In this document: positions 14,256 to 25,898 of the stretch, in pieces
Numbering within the stretch: the stretch's first letter is position 1
Layout: every line of letters begins with the position of its first letter
Assembly: GCF_045679555.1 (NCBI RefSeq)
Contig: NC_092098.1
Location: 19,808,038-19,872,037, forward strand
Reading direction: 5' to 3'
Origin: Salvelinus alpinus
Lineage: Eukaryota > Chordata > Actinopteri > Salmoniformes > Salmonidae
DNA: 64,000 nt
The notes under the pieces: model-generated
Told to the model about the DNA's origin: nothing
Database searches by the model: none
What the model saw: the letters and a program-made list of their open reading frames with translations, nothing else
Translations under genes and position numbers: made by a program

Positions 14256-14780
14256 ATACTTACATAAATGTGTTATTTCAGTTTGGGATTTTTTATACAT
14301 TTGCAAATATTTCTAAAAACCAGTTTTTGCTTTGTCATTATGGGGTATTGTGTGTACATTGACGAGGAAAAAAACGATTTAATCAATTTAAGAATAAGGC
14401 TGTAACGTAACAAAATGTGGAAAAGTGAAGGGGTCTGAATACTTTCTGAATGCACCTGTACATGTGTAGTGCATGTGTGGCTGTGTGTCTGTGTGTGTGT
14501 AGTGCATGTATGGCTGTGTGTCTGTATGGCTATGAGTCTGCGCGTGTAATTGTATATCTGCTTGTGTAATTCCCTGCATACATGTGTGTTCTATAAGAGT
14601 GGAAGTGTGTGCAAATGTTCATGTACACGGCATTGAACCTCTGAAACACTAAAGGTGTAGAAATCTCTTCTGTTTTATTTTCAAACACACTGAGAGGCAG
14701 TGTGGCGTACACACAGCTGCTCCAAACACAGACGACCAGACACACATGCCACCTCACACAAGCAAGGGATACACAGGGAA

Positions 14781-14800
14781 TACACACACACACTCACACA

Positions 14801-14897
<97 letters not shown>

Positions 14898-14945
14898 CAT
14901 GCACACACATACACACACACACACACAGTACATGCACACTCACAT
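14781..14945 (+). repeat. (CA)n compound microsatellite
   Basis: A long CA run with cactca and agtacatg interruptions. It accounts for the His/Thr and Cys/Val frames here. Confidence 0.97.
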
Positions 14946-16199
14946 ACACACATAAAAATAAACACGCATGCTCATATGCAAACACATACACATGCCCATG
15001 TGAGGCCCAGGTGGTGTGAGAACAGTCCTGCAGCAGCATGCAACTCTATTTAAAGTCTGTACCATAGTACCACATGTTCTGCCTGCTCTGCTGCCCGGCT
15101 AGGAATCTGTTCCATCACATCTGCCTGTCTTTCCCCCTGATTTAGCATGTTTGTCTCACTTTACATCTGCCTGTCTGTCTACATTCATAAGGTTTCTGTA
15201 TCTTCTCACGCCTCACACACAGTTCTTATTTCTCTCACTCCTTCATCCCTCCATCCCTTGCTCTCTTCTCCTCTCTCTCCCTGAGCCTCCGCTCTGACTG
15301 GATCAGTAGGGGGTTGCTGTGGTAACCGGCCACTGAGAGTGGGTGTGGGGGGAGGTGGGGCTAATTTTAAAGACACACCAGGGTATCCTTTGACACTGCA
15401 CTATGAAAAAACTAGGAGAGGGAGAGAACAAAAGAGATGGAGTGTGAGGGACATAGAGAAAGGGACATAGAGAGAGATGTAAAGAGAGAGGGAGTGAGAG
15501 AGAGATTAAAAATGGCAGCATATGTATTCTGCAGTGCTAAAGATGTTAATTGAACAGCCACTGGTAGCTGCCTCTTCCACGTAAATGGAGGCTATCTAAG
15601 CTGCTTAGCAACAGTAAAATGAGGGTCTGCATCTTCTGAGGAACTCTACAACCTGCTGCTCCAAATGAAGTGCACACACTCAATCAATGTCCCATTGAAC
15701 ACTTCACCATCAGTCAAACCAATAATATGGGCTAAATAATCAATACACAGGAAGGGAGGGAGAGGACATGAGGGGCGGGGCATTGCTTTAGGATAGCACT
15801 AGCAGTGAATTTTAAACATCGCTGATGTCATTTGGTTGACATTTTCACTGATGCCAGTGGTGCATATTGAGGTACATAAACCATGTTTAGGTGAGGAAGC
15901 ATTGATGAAGTATAGTAGCCTATTTAATGGGGTTTAGATCGTCTGTGTGTGTGTGGATGTAGTAGTACTGGGTAGATTGAGGAGGAGAGGGAGAGAGCTC
16001 ATCTCTTATCTGTCTGCTGTTGAAAAATGAATGGAGATGCTGGCTGGATAGGAGACAGGAGGGTTACGCTCAGCCAGCAACATGATGGATATTCATGCAG
16101 GGTTCCACATGTTCATTATCCACAGAAATGACTGAGACTATCTCTCCTCTCCTACCTTTCTTCGTTTCACACTGCAGCAGCTGAGGGATTCGTGCACAC

Positions 16200-16272
16200 A
16201 CATGCACTCACGGGCACACACGCAAGCACACACACATTCACACACACACGCACACACACACACACACAGAGA
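16200..16272 (+). repeat. Imperfect (CA)n microsatellite
   Basis: A short impure CA repeat followed by agagagag. Confidence 0.9.
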
Positions 16273-16558
16273 GAGCGACCACTACACACATCTGATCAAA
16301 CTTGTCCTTGGTGTGAGAGCTACTTTTGTCTCCATTTATATGCTGTGGTTGAGCAGAGGTACATATAAAACACAGCCTTTATTGGCTTAAGACAAATTAT
16401 GTCACTCTAACTCACACATGACTAAAGCCAAAGCCAACCTGCAAACATATTAGCTTTGGCTTTCAATTAATGATAACAGACGAGTAACATGTCTAATTAA
16501 TCATGTCAATATCCCAGTACTTACAATGATTATTTGTTCTACTCTGTGTCACATTTGA

Positions 16559-16703
16559 CTAGGGTTGCAAAACTTTCAATAAATTCCCTGGTTGGAGGAT
16601 TCCCAGAATCAGGAGGAAATAGGTACGAAATCCGAAATCCTCCAATCAGGATGACTGTGAAACCAGGACATTTATTAAAGATCCCAGAATTGTGCAACCC
16701 TAG
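16559..16703. mobile_element. Short MITE beside the exon 2 acceptor
   Basis: A 145-bp element starts with ctagggttgca and ends with the exact complement tgcaaccctag (16693-16703). The inverted similarity continues inward for about 40 bp (aataaattccctggtt against aaccaggacatttatt). It has no coding capacity. It sits only 75 bp before the first base of connexin exon 2. Confidence 0.8.
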
Positions 16704-16777
16704 CTACATTTAACACTCCTCTTAACGCCTAACTGACATTGTGTCTTCCCCACCCCTCTCTCTTTCCCTCTCTCCAG

Positions 16778-17633
16778 GATCCTGCTGACTGTAGTAGTGA
16801 TCTTCCGTATTTTGATAGTAGGTATAGTGGGTGAAAAGGTCTATGAGGACGAGCAGATAATGTTCATCTGCAACACTATGCAGCCGGGCTGCAACCAGGC
16901 CTGCTATGACAAGGCCTTCCCCATATCCCACATCCGCTTCTGGGTCTTCCAGATCATCTTGGTGTGTACGCCCAGCCTGTGCTTCATCACCTACTCTGTG
17001 CACCAGTCCGCCAAGCAGCGTGACCGCAGTTACTCCATGCTGCACCCCTACATAGACCATGGTCATGCAAGTCACCACAGTCGCGGAGGCGACCACCACG
17101 CCCGCAAGCTGCGCAACATCAACGGTATCCTGGTGCAGAACCCCGACAGCGGCAAGGAGGAGCAGGACCTGGAGGTCAAGGAGATCCCAAATGTACCCCG
17201 GGGGCTCACGCAGGCCAAGAGCGCCAAGGTGCGGCGGCAGGAGGGCATCTCCCGCTTCTACGTCATCCAGGTGGTGTTTCGTAACGTGCTGGAGATCGGC
17301 TTCCTGGCAGGCCAGTACTTCCTGTATGGCTTCAACGTGCCAGGGATGTTTGAGTGTGACCGCTACCCCTGTGTGAAGGAGGTGGAGTGTTACGTGTCAC
17401 GCCCCACAGAGAAGACGGTGTTCCTGATCTTCATGTTTGCGGTGAGCGGCATTTGTGTGCTGCTCAACCTGGCCGAGCTCAACCACCTGGGCTGGAGGAA
17501 GATCAAGACGGCCGTCAGGGGTGTTCAGGCCCGCAGGAAGTCCATCTGTGAGGTGCGTAAGAAGGACGTATCGCATGTGTCCCAGGCCCCCAACCTGGGC
17601 AGGACCCAGTCCAGTGAGTCAGCCTATGTCTGA
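16778..17633 (+). CDS. gjd2: Delta-type connexin (gap junction delta-2-like), coding exon 2
   Basis: Connexins assemble as hexamers in the plasma membrane and dock to form gap junctions; the Cx36 group makes neuronal electrical synapses. After an acceptor at 16776-16777 the exon completes Arg24 and runs to the TGA at 17631-17633, giving 308 aa in all (mammalian Cx36 has 321). Visible parts: TM1 about residues 20-42, first extracellular loop with Cys55, 62 and 66 (C-x6-C-x3-C), TM2 about 76-98, a cytoplasmic loop, TM3 about 183-208, second extracellular loop with Cys217, 222 and 228 (C-x4-C-x5-C), TM4 about 236-258, and a C-terminus ending SAYV, the ZO-1 PDZ-binding tail of Cx36. The cytoplasmic loop is His-rich (113-131), unlike the Gly-rich mammalian loop. 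Sequence such as [14 protein letters not shown] points to the teleost Cx34.1/34.7 (gjd1) branch, so the paralogue name is unresolved. The reading frame is intact. Confidence 0.95.
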
Positions 17634-18960
17634 CAGAGGCTCCTCCACATGGGGGGACCTGGACCTCTGGACCGAGCACAGATTTCTCTGGGGAGGACGA
17701 ACACTCAACCCAGCTCCCCCCACCCTGAGGGGCACTAACTTAACACTGCAACATTATTCAGGGGTGCAGAGGGACTTCACATGGCCATACTGGAGGATTA
17801 TTGGAGAGAAGAGCTTTTTGGACTCTACAGGAGAGAGAAAGTACCTACATGGCAGTTGAGGTACTAACTAAAGTTAGATTTAAACTGTTGGGAGAGTTGT
17901 GCCTTCCAAGAGAACACACTGGATAAAGAGGAGATGGAACTAATTACTGTAAGAATATGAATTAATGATAGTTCAAATTAAGAAATAAGTCTCACATAAA
18001 ATATATTATCTTTGCCTTTGTGAGAGGTCAAACGTTGTCCCTTCATTTATTTAAGTATGTGTGCATATGCAAGAACGTATGTGTGAGCATGCATGCGCAT
18101 GTGTGTGTGTGTGTGTGTGCGCAAGAGATAAGGCAGTGTGTATGTCCTTTGTTCTGCAGAGTCAGAGCAGAGACGATGGGTGAAGTTGAGTTGCTGAGGG
18201 AATGGAAACATTCCTTCTTTCCGTTATTTTCCTTCCCTGCGGCAGCTCCACTACAAGGAGGAGCCAAGCAGAGGAGATGCACCTTTTATCATCCCCTTAG
18301 AAACCCAGAAAATAATGCTTTAAAATGTTTTAAAAAATCAACACCAAAACTATACCTCAGCACAAACTGGAACCCCTGTCCCCCCGTCCCCCCTCCCTGC
18401 ACTAGCATTCCTCCCATAGCCCCCCCGTCCCCCGTCCCCGTCCCCGTCCCCCCATCGCTGTATTATGCATTATTTTATAAGACTGACTACAGTATGAAGC
18501 ACTAAAGGAATGAATGGGATTCCAACCAGCCGTTATTTCTCCATTACACAGGAAACAGAAGTATTTACTCACAGAACATTTTAACGTTTAACCCACAACT
18601 TTTTGCTTTACTATCGAATTTGGTGCCATATTTCCAAGTTACTGTAAATAATTGAATGTAATAATAATTGCATAAAGCCAGCTTATTCCCCTATGAGGCA
18701 TGGGTGGGTGGGGGAATGGCGGTGTTGGGTTGGGTGCTGGGATTTGGGTGGTGCTGGAGATTAATCATAGATTGCCAGCTTTAAGCATATATCATATTAA
18801 TGTGCTCTTTGTTAAGCTTTTGTTCTATAATGGAAATTGTAAGTTCCAAAAAAGTATTTTCCCTCCTATGGACTTTGAAAAAGGCATGTTACTGAAGCAT
18901 TAATAGAATGGATAGATTGTGTTATGACATGTAATAAAAAAAGAGACTGTTTCATTTATT
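17634..18960 (+). other. Probable 3'UTR of the delta connexin
   Basis: Sequence following the stop codon contains no repeat I can name, apart from a GT run at 18099-18118 and a C-rich tract (18376-18455). The first good AATAAA is at 18933-18938, giving a 3'UTR of about 1.3 kb if used. Open frames here have no recognisable product. Confidence 0.55.
18933..18938 (+). terminator. Candidate polyadenylation signal of the connexin gene
   Basis: AATAAA on the + strand, the first canonical hexamer downstream of the connexin stop codon. Further AATAAA-like motifs occur around 19117-19135. Confidence 0.4.
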
Positions 18961-19562
18961 TGCATCCTGCTCCTGTGACATGTAATAATCAGCATGTGTT
19001 AAGATTAAAAATGATATATGAGATGTGAACATGGCACCCTGTAATGGGGATATGGGGAGCGAATATTGGAAAGGCTCCAGAATTGCAGCAATAATATTAA
19101 TAATATATTGCAGAAAAAAATAAATGAATAAATATATAAATATCAAAAAGCCTCATATTTTCTGCTGAAGTGTGTGTGCAGGCTATGAGAATAAGACTAG
19201 GGCACAAGGTTAAAATCACATCAAGAGAACAGTTTCAGACATTGAGTAGCAAAAACTGAAAATGTTTACAGAGTGGAAATCAACATAAAACAGCACATTT
19301 ATGGACACTGATGACAAGACATACAGTACGATGGATACTTTGAATTTCCATGCAAATACTTTATGACAATGTGAGTATTGTTCTAATAACAGGGGGGATG
19401 TATGATTAAAGTTGTGTACCTAGAACAGACATGAACAAACCACAGGCAAATTAATTTGACTTTGTAATGAAAAGGAAACAACATTATTAAGTTAGATAAA
19501 CAAAGTCAGCTAGGCAGAGTTAGTTGCCACGGCCCCAAAATCCATTCAGTAAGACAGAAAAT

Positions 19563-19739
19563 AAACAGAGTTACTCCAGCAGAGACCTCCATACTAACAG
19601 AATCTAGCTTTGATCAAATCCAAACAGAGTTACTCCAGCAGAGACCTCCATACTAACAGAATCTTGCTTTGATCAAATCCAAACAGAGTTACTCCAGCAG
19701 AGACCTCCATACTAACAGAATCTAGCTTTGATCAAATCC
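19563..19739 (+). repeat. 59-bp tandem triplication
   Basis: Three nearly identical 59-bp units begin at 19563, 19622 and 19681 (each starting aaacagagttactccagcag). The middle copy differs by tcttgc for tctagc. The low divergence suggests recent expansion. Confidence 0.95.
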
Positions 19740-20067
19740 AAAAATTGACCCAAGTGCTAATCACAAATCACAACCCAGGTGCTTTGATTTTGGCTTTCAT
19801 CTAGGGCTCTTTGATGGAGGCTTATGGCCCTTGTCCCCACTGGAGGATTCCCGAGAACTGAGGTGTGTGTGTGTGTGGGAGGGAGGGAGGGAGACTATGA
19901 TTGCTGCAGTCCAAGGAAGACTGACCGACAGCAGCACATTCCCAGGTGAGCTCATCCAACTGATCTCACTCAGTCCTCTGAGTAAGAGATGAACAACTTT
20001 ACACATTTTGGGAGTGGCTGGCTATCTCTGGTCAATTTTCCTGTTGTTTATGTTTGAGGTCATGGTC

Positions 20068-20200
20068 AAATCAAATTTTATTCGTCAAAGTTTACAGCAG
20101 CTATAAAAAGTGCAGCGAAATGCTTGTGTGCTAGCTCCCTCAACAATGCAGTACGTTATTCAATATCAATAATAACAATAAAAAGAGTTGAGTCAAAAAT
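20068..20200 (-). repeat. LINE 3'-end fragment
   Basis: The block contains tcaaatcaaattttattcg and gcgaaatgcttgtgtgctagc, the reverse complement of the salmonid LINE 3' terminus, which ends in repeats of atttgattt. Confidence 0.65.
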
Positions 20201-20663
20201 AATAAGTACAGATGTAGGATCTCAATTTGATCACTCTTTTGTTGCTGAGAATTTTCTTGCACCGCAGGAAATGCAGGAAAGCTTTGTGATTTACATAAAT
20301 TAATTGAAAACCCACACTAACACGTTTATATGAACAGTATTGCACTTTTCATGTAGCCTACTTTTGGCCAGCTAGTAGCTTAACTACCAATCAAGCAACA
20401 TTATGGCCAAACGTCCAAATCCTGTTGCTGCAGGATTATTTTGCTGTGACAATAAAGTCAATTTATGATCCTATACCTGTAACAGAAGAGGTAGTATGCA
20501 TAGTCAGTATTTACAAATATAAAGTGTGCAGTGTCTTGGTCACGCAGTGGAATGAATAATATATAACAGAGCAGCGTTGATTGCGTGTGTCTGAGTCTGT
20601 ATGGTGTTTGTGTGTACATTTTTGTATAAGAGTTGGATGTGTGGATAGTCAGTGCAAATAATC

Positions 20664-22005
20664 TCAAAGGTGCTGATAGTATCTAAGGTGTTGATAGTCT
20701 CTAAGGTGCTGATAGTCTCTAAGGTGCTGATAGTCTCTAAAGTGTTGATAGTCTCTAAGGTGCTGATAGTCTCTAAGGTGTTGATAGTCTCTAAGGTGCT
20801 GATAGTATCTAAGGTGCTGATAGTCTCTAAAGTGCTGATAGTCTCTAAGGTGCTGATAGTCTCTAAGGTGCTGATAGTCTCTAAGGTGTTGATAGTCTCT
20901 AAGGTGTTGATAGTCTCTAAGGTGCTGATAGTCTCTAAGGTGTTGATATTCTCTAAGGTGCTGATAGTCTCTAAGGTGCTGATAGTCTCTAAGGTGTTGA
21001 TAGTCTCTAAGGTGCTGATAGTCTCTAAGGTGTTGATAGTCTCTAAGGTGTTGATAGTCTCTAAGGTGCTGATAGTCTCTAAGGTGTTGATAGTCTCTAA
21101 GGTGTTGATAGTCTCTAAGGTGCTGATAGTCTCTAAGGTGTTGATCGTCTCTAAGGTGTTGATAGTCTCTAAGGTGCTGATAGTCTCTAAGGTGCTGATA
21201 GTCTCTAAGGTGTTGATAGTCTCTAAGGTGCTGATAGTCTCTAAGGTGTTGATAGTCTCTAAGGTGTTGATAGTCTCTAAGGTGCTGATAGTCTCTAAGG
21301 TGCTGATAGTCTCTAAGGTGCTGATAGTCTCTAAGGTGTTGATAGTCTCTAAGGTGTTGATAGTCTCTAAGGTGTTGATAGTCTCTAAGGTGCTGATAGT
21401 CTCTAAGGTGCTGATAGTCTCTAAGGTGCTGATAGTCTCTAAAGTGTTGATAGTCTCTAAGGTGTTGATAGTCTCTAAGGTGTTGATAGTCTCTAAGGTG
21501 CTGATAGTCTCTAAGGTGCTGATAGTCTCTAAGGTGTTGATAGTCTCTAAGGTGCTGATAGTCTCTAAGGTGTTGATAGTCTCTAAGGTGTTGATAGTCT
21601 CTAAGGTGCTGATAGTCTCTAAGGTGTTGATCGTCTCTAAGGTGTTGATAGTCTCTAAGGTGCTGATAGTCTCTAAGGTGCTGATAGTCTCTAAGGTGCT
21701 GATAGTCTCTAAGGTGCTGATAGTCTCTAAGGTGTTGATAGTCTCTAAGGTGTTGATAGTCTCTAAGGTGTTGATAGTTTCTAAGGTGCTGATAGTATCT
21801 AAGGTGTTGATCATCTCTTAGGTGTTGATTATCTCTAAGGTGTTGATAGTCTCTAAAGTGCAGATAATCTCTAAGGTGCAGATAATTGCAAAGTGTTGAT
21901 AATCTCTAAAGTGTTGATAATCTCTAAGGTGCAGATAGTCTCTAAGGTGCAGATAGTCTCTAAGGTGCAGATAGTCTCTAAGGTGTTGATAGTCTCTAAG
22001 GGGCA
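20664..22005 (+). repeat. 18-bp minisatellite, about 74 units
   Basis: The unit is gtgYtgatagtctctaag, where Y is C or T. Because 18 is a multiple of three and no unit frame carries a stop, the array is open on both strands: SKVLIV repeats on + (389 aa, 20652-21821) and ISTLET/INTLET repeats on - (424 aa, 21814-20540). These are artefacts, not genes. Copies become irregular after about 21800, with cagataatc variants. The array sits between two LINE 3' pieces. Confidence 0.97.
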
Positions 22006-22149
22006 GGTCTTTGCAGGGAGACAGCTTGGGTTATCTGTTCAGCAGTCTGATGACCTTGTGAAAATTGGTAATCACTGGTTCAGCATGTGTGAACTGACTT
22101 TAATTGTACACTCTACCCTCGCACTGACTGGCAACAGTATCTCTCTGTA

Positions 22150-22705
22150 GCAGTATCTTAGTCAAGATACCGTCATGACAGTATCTTACAGTGAAATGCT
22201 TACTTACAGGCTCTAACCAATAGTGCAAAAAAGGTATTAGGTGAACAATAGGTAAGTAAAGAAATAAACAACAGTAAAAAGACAGGCTATATACAGTAGC
22301 CAGGCTATAAAAGTAATGAGGCTACATACAGACACCGGTTAGTCAGGCTGATTGAGGTAGTATGTACATGTAGATATGGTTAAAGTGACTATGCATATAT
22401 GATGAACAGAGTAGCAGTAGCGTAAAAGAGGGGGCGGTGGGTGGAGGGACACAATGCAGATAGCCAGGTTGTTTTGACATCTTCACGACTGACTTAGTGT
22501 GTTTGGACCATTCTAGTTTGTTGTTAATATGGACATCAAGGAACTTGAAGCTCTCAACCTGCTCCACTACAGCCACGTCGATGAGAATAGGGGCGTGCTC
22601 GGTCCTCCTTTTCCTGTAGTCCACAATCATCTCCTTAGTCTTGGTTACGTTGAGGGATAGGCTGTTATTCTGGCACCACCTGGCCAGGTCTCTGACAAAT
22701 TGTAG
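22150..22705 (-). mobile_element. LINE fragment, RSg-1/L2-like, minus strand
   Basis: On the minus strand 22630-22500 encodes the same reverse transcriptase C-terminal part as at 2282-2872 (VDYRKRRTEHAP, then ESFKFLDVHI). It is followed by 3'UTR with aacagagtagcagtagcg and, at 22193-22216, the gtgaaatgcttacttacagg 3' signature. It is truncated and frameshifted. Confidence 0.85.
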
Positions 22706-22799
22706 TATATAAATACAAATAAAAAAGATAATTTAATTATTACACTATTACCCTATTCCTAACAAAAAACACACAAATAAAACTACATTTTTTTGTTTT

Positions 22800-22886
22800 G
22801 TTGATGCAGCCCCTGGCAAGATGTTGGCCCGGCAAGATGCCGCCCTGGGCGGCTGCCCATGTCGCCTATGCCTAAATCCACCACTG
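22800..22886 (-). repeat. hAT-like transposon terminus
   Basis: The block ends ...cctaaatccaccactg, the complement of cagtggtggatttagg, a typical fish hAT terminal sequence. Inner sequence contains gccgccctgggcggctgccc, itself palindromic. The partner end is not identified. Confidence 0.5.
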
Positions 22887-23132
22887 ATCACTGCATATGC
22901 TTGGCCTGCCAATATTATTTTCAGACCATATTATATTTCAAAACTCGAGCTTTGAGCCTTTGATAACAAAGTAGATCAGTTGTTGTATTACTTGCGAGGC
23001 ATAGCTGAGCATAAATTTTAATAATTAGCTTTTTATTTTACTGGACTGATGGTAGGCCTACCTGCAGCAGATGGTCCACCTCTCATCGTCCCTACTCTCT
23101 CCTTTCCTCTGGTGAAACATTTCATATTATTC

Positions 23133-23690
23133 TGTAAGTAAATTCGAGACACTCCATCTAGAATGATATGCCACGTTTCGTATGGTATGTTTTAATTTGT
23201 GGATGTCCATGATCCATTTCGTACAATATGTTACGAATTACAATTCATATGATATGTTATGGATTTCCAAAACATACAATATGTTATGAGTTTGCAAAAT
23301 GTACAATATGTTACGAATTTGAAAAATGTATGATATGTTACGAATTCCAATTTGTTGTGGCTAACGTTAGCTAGGTGGCTTATGCTAACGTTAGCTAGGC
23401 TAGGGGTTAGAGGTTAGGGTTAGGGGAAGGGTTAGCGTACATGCTAAGTAGTTGCAAAGCAGCTAAAAAGTAGTAAGAAGTTGAAAAGTTGCTAAAATGC
23501 TAAAGTGAAGATGAGGTTTGAGCACGCAACCTTTGGGATGCTAGACATTCGCATTATATGCCCACCCATTCACCCTGACCAACCACCCTCCTTTCATGTT
23601 TGCCTTAAGTAACCTTCCGTCTTATGTAAGCATACCAAACGTAACATATCATACTAATTTGAGTGTCCCGGATATACATTTACTATGTTA
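23133..23690. mobile_element. Fold-back MITE with internal atatgttacgaatt repeats
   Basis: The left side (taagtaaattcgagacactc) and right side (gagtgtcccggatatacatt) are imperfect inverted copies. Inside, a short motif (acaatatgttacgaattt and variants) is repeated about five times between 23215 and 23345, followed by paired gctaacgttagctagg copies and telomere-like ttagggttagggg near 23415-23435. No coding sequence. Confidence 0.6.
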
Positions 23691-23699
23691 TGTCTAGTC

Positions 23700-24480
23700 T
23701 ATGAAACCAGGCTGGTGAGACTGACCAGAGAGAGGGGACACCGTCTTCCACCTGATGGTGAAACTCGAGTCACACCACATTGCACAAATTCATGTTATTC
23801 CTATGACCAGATAAAGTGAAATATTCCTTGATATTAAAATAGACACGAGGAGCTGCTAATAATCAAAACGCATGCCTATCGATACACGGCTACCCCATAC
23901 CTCTACTTCTAACTGATTGGTTTATGTAAGCGGAGTAGAAGTAGAAGCAAGTGGAAGTAGGGAGAAGCGCATTCATGTTTTGTAAAAGTGTTGACAAAAA
24001 CAGTGTTGACAGTGCTGAATAAAAATGTAAACATGAACTCACTCATAAAAACAGCAGCTCTTTGCTGTATTCTTTGACAGTCTCTCTTTGGTCATGATTT
24101 TAAAAGTGATGAATCTCACCTAGGCTAGTGTTAAACTTTGCTGTGGGGTTGTGGAAGCTGTAGGCACAGTGAGCTGAGCTATCCAATTGGCCAGCGCAGT
24201 AGGAGCATTTGATTTAGCTCTCCTGGTCCGCCAGGTAGGCAGAGTTTGTCCCTTCAGACAAATGAAAGGGTTCAAAATGGGAACACTTTGCCTACAAGGC
24301 CTGCAGGGCTTCTGCATTAAATGCACCTACCACCAACAGTGCAAGACAAATAGAAAAAAAAGACATCGGAGTGCAAGGCTTTATCGTTGGCTTTTCTACA
24401 GAAATGTTTGGTGATCGACTAGGAATGCCTTGAAGATTGACCAGTGGATCTCAGTTGACCGGTTGGTGACCGCTGCTCTA
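23700..24480. repeat. Probable hAT-like non-autonomous sequence
   Basis: The right boundary (24458-24476, ccggttggtgaccgctg) looks like a hAT-type terminal inverted repeat. The left boundary is not clear and no transposase is readable. I have low confidence in the extent. Confidence 0.35.
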
Positions 24481-25728
24481 TAGAGTGGAAAATGTCTACA
24501 CTGCACTCCCTCTGCTCTGCAGTCTATCTCATGTAATACACAGTGACAGCTTAACAATCCAGCTGTTTTTAGCTGCACAAAGATTCAAAACCTGCTTTAC
24601 ATCAATTATTAAAGAAACAAAAATGATACATCTCTCTCAGAGGCTATGTTACACTATTGTGTATAGTCTGAGTTTCTACTCATGAATCATTGATATTTCA
24701 CCAGTTCAGTCTGGATATGAAAGTTGAGCTCCTGACCTGAATGGTCTGAGCATTTCACTGTTAGTCTACACCTGTTGATTACGAAGCATGTGACAATTAA
24801 AATGTTATATGATTTGATTCAGGATAAGAGACTCAAACATTATGCAGTCAGTTACTCTATTGGGTGTATTGTACTGTAACACAACAGAGTGGGTTTAACC
24901 CAGACATGACTCCACAGTCCCACACCCACTCCAGCTGACACATACGCGCCTACATGCACGCACACACAAACGCACATCCACATGCACGCACACACACACA
25001 TACTGAGTCCTAGTACACTTGCCTGGACTCGACTCCTCCTCAACATCGTGATTATCATTCATTTGGGTAGGAGAGAGGAAGCAGACAGAAACTAATACAA
25101 CTAATGAGAATTTCACCCAAAACACAAAGCCTTTTACTGTCAAAACAATATCAATATCTATGTATAATCTATGGAAATCTTAACCCTACCTCTGATATGA
25201 CATAACGATGGGAAATCAGAGCAGCAGTGATCATAGATCTAATGGCTTTGGTGTTAAGAGTGGTCCAGAGAGAGGGGGTGGGGTGTGGAACCTTTTAGTG
25301 AGATTAAACCTTCAAGGCTTATTTATTCACATCAAGGCTGTGTTATGAACCCATTGACATGTGGCCAGGAGGAAATTAGGAGTGTGTGCACGTGTTGAAA
25401 ACCAACATATCAGTATCATGTCAACGACACCCGCTGACAAGCAAGCACAACCTCAGCACACACAAGTCACAAGTCATCCAACTCCTAATCAAAAGAGTTG
25501 GTTGTCACAGAAGAGTTGAGATTGATTTTGTTAGCAGGCTGGTTGCCAGGCCGGTTGCTGTGGTGATGGAGAGAGGACAGTAACGATGTTAAGCACCACA
25601 GAGATTACTGTATCAGTATCAGTACTCAGAATGCAGCACTGCCTCCTCATTCCCCTCTTCATAAAACTATAGTCGACCATCAAATAAATCATTATGTTGC
25701 CCTTTAAAGGGACTTTTATCCACACTAC
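24481..25728. other. Intergenic DNA with a LINE 3' tail
   Basis: At 24765-24825 there is a degraded LINE 3' end (ctacacctgttgattacg, then atgatttgattc). A short CA-rich patch lies at 24955-25000. Nothing else is recognised. Confidence 0.4.
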
Positions 25729-25898
25729 TAGAGTTGGGCGATATTGGGGAGACCTATTCCACAATAGGTAAAGTAACGCAGATATCCGATATTATCGTTT
25801 TGCGCTGTTAATTCTCCAGAGTCTAAGATGTTGGGAAACAAGGTTTGGAAGTGTCTGTCCTATATCTAGGATATATAAGAAAGCTAAGGAAATATATA

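Larger units (their letters stand above)
12565..14458 (+). mobile_element. Tc1/mariner-like transposon, interrupted and inactive
   Basis: TA dinucleotides flank both ends (12563-12564, 14459-14460). The left end begins CAGTGCATTC and the right end is its complement gaatgcacctg with one extra base, within inverted repeats of about 160 bp (left 12565-12725, right about 14300-14458). Between them lies a Tc1 transposase relic on the + strand: an N-terminal helix-turn-helix part from about 12938, LWSDETKIELFG at 13377-13412, a GGSIMLWGCFS block at 13471-13503 and a QDNHPK-type segment with PDLNPIEHV near 14036-14060. Frames shift several times, and a solo LTR (13603-13916) splits the catalytic domain. 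A fragment of the same family lies at 28551-28690 in the opposite orientation. Confidence 0.92.

Noticed and set aside
20540-21821. Open frames of 389 aa (+) and 424 aa (-) over the same bases
   Set aside because: They are produced by an 18-bp tandem repeat whose length is a multiple of three; the translated repeats have no resemblance to a protein family.
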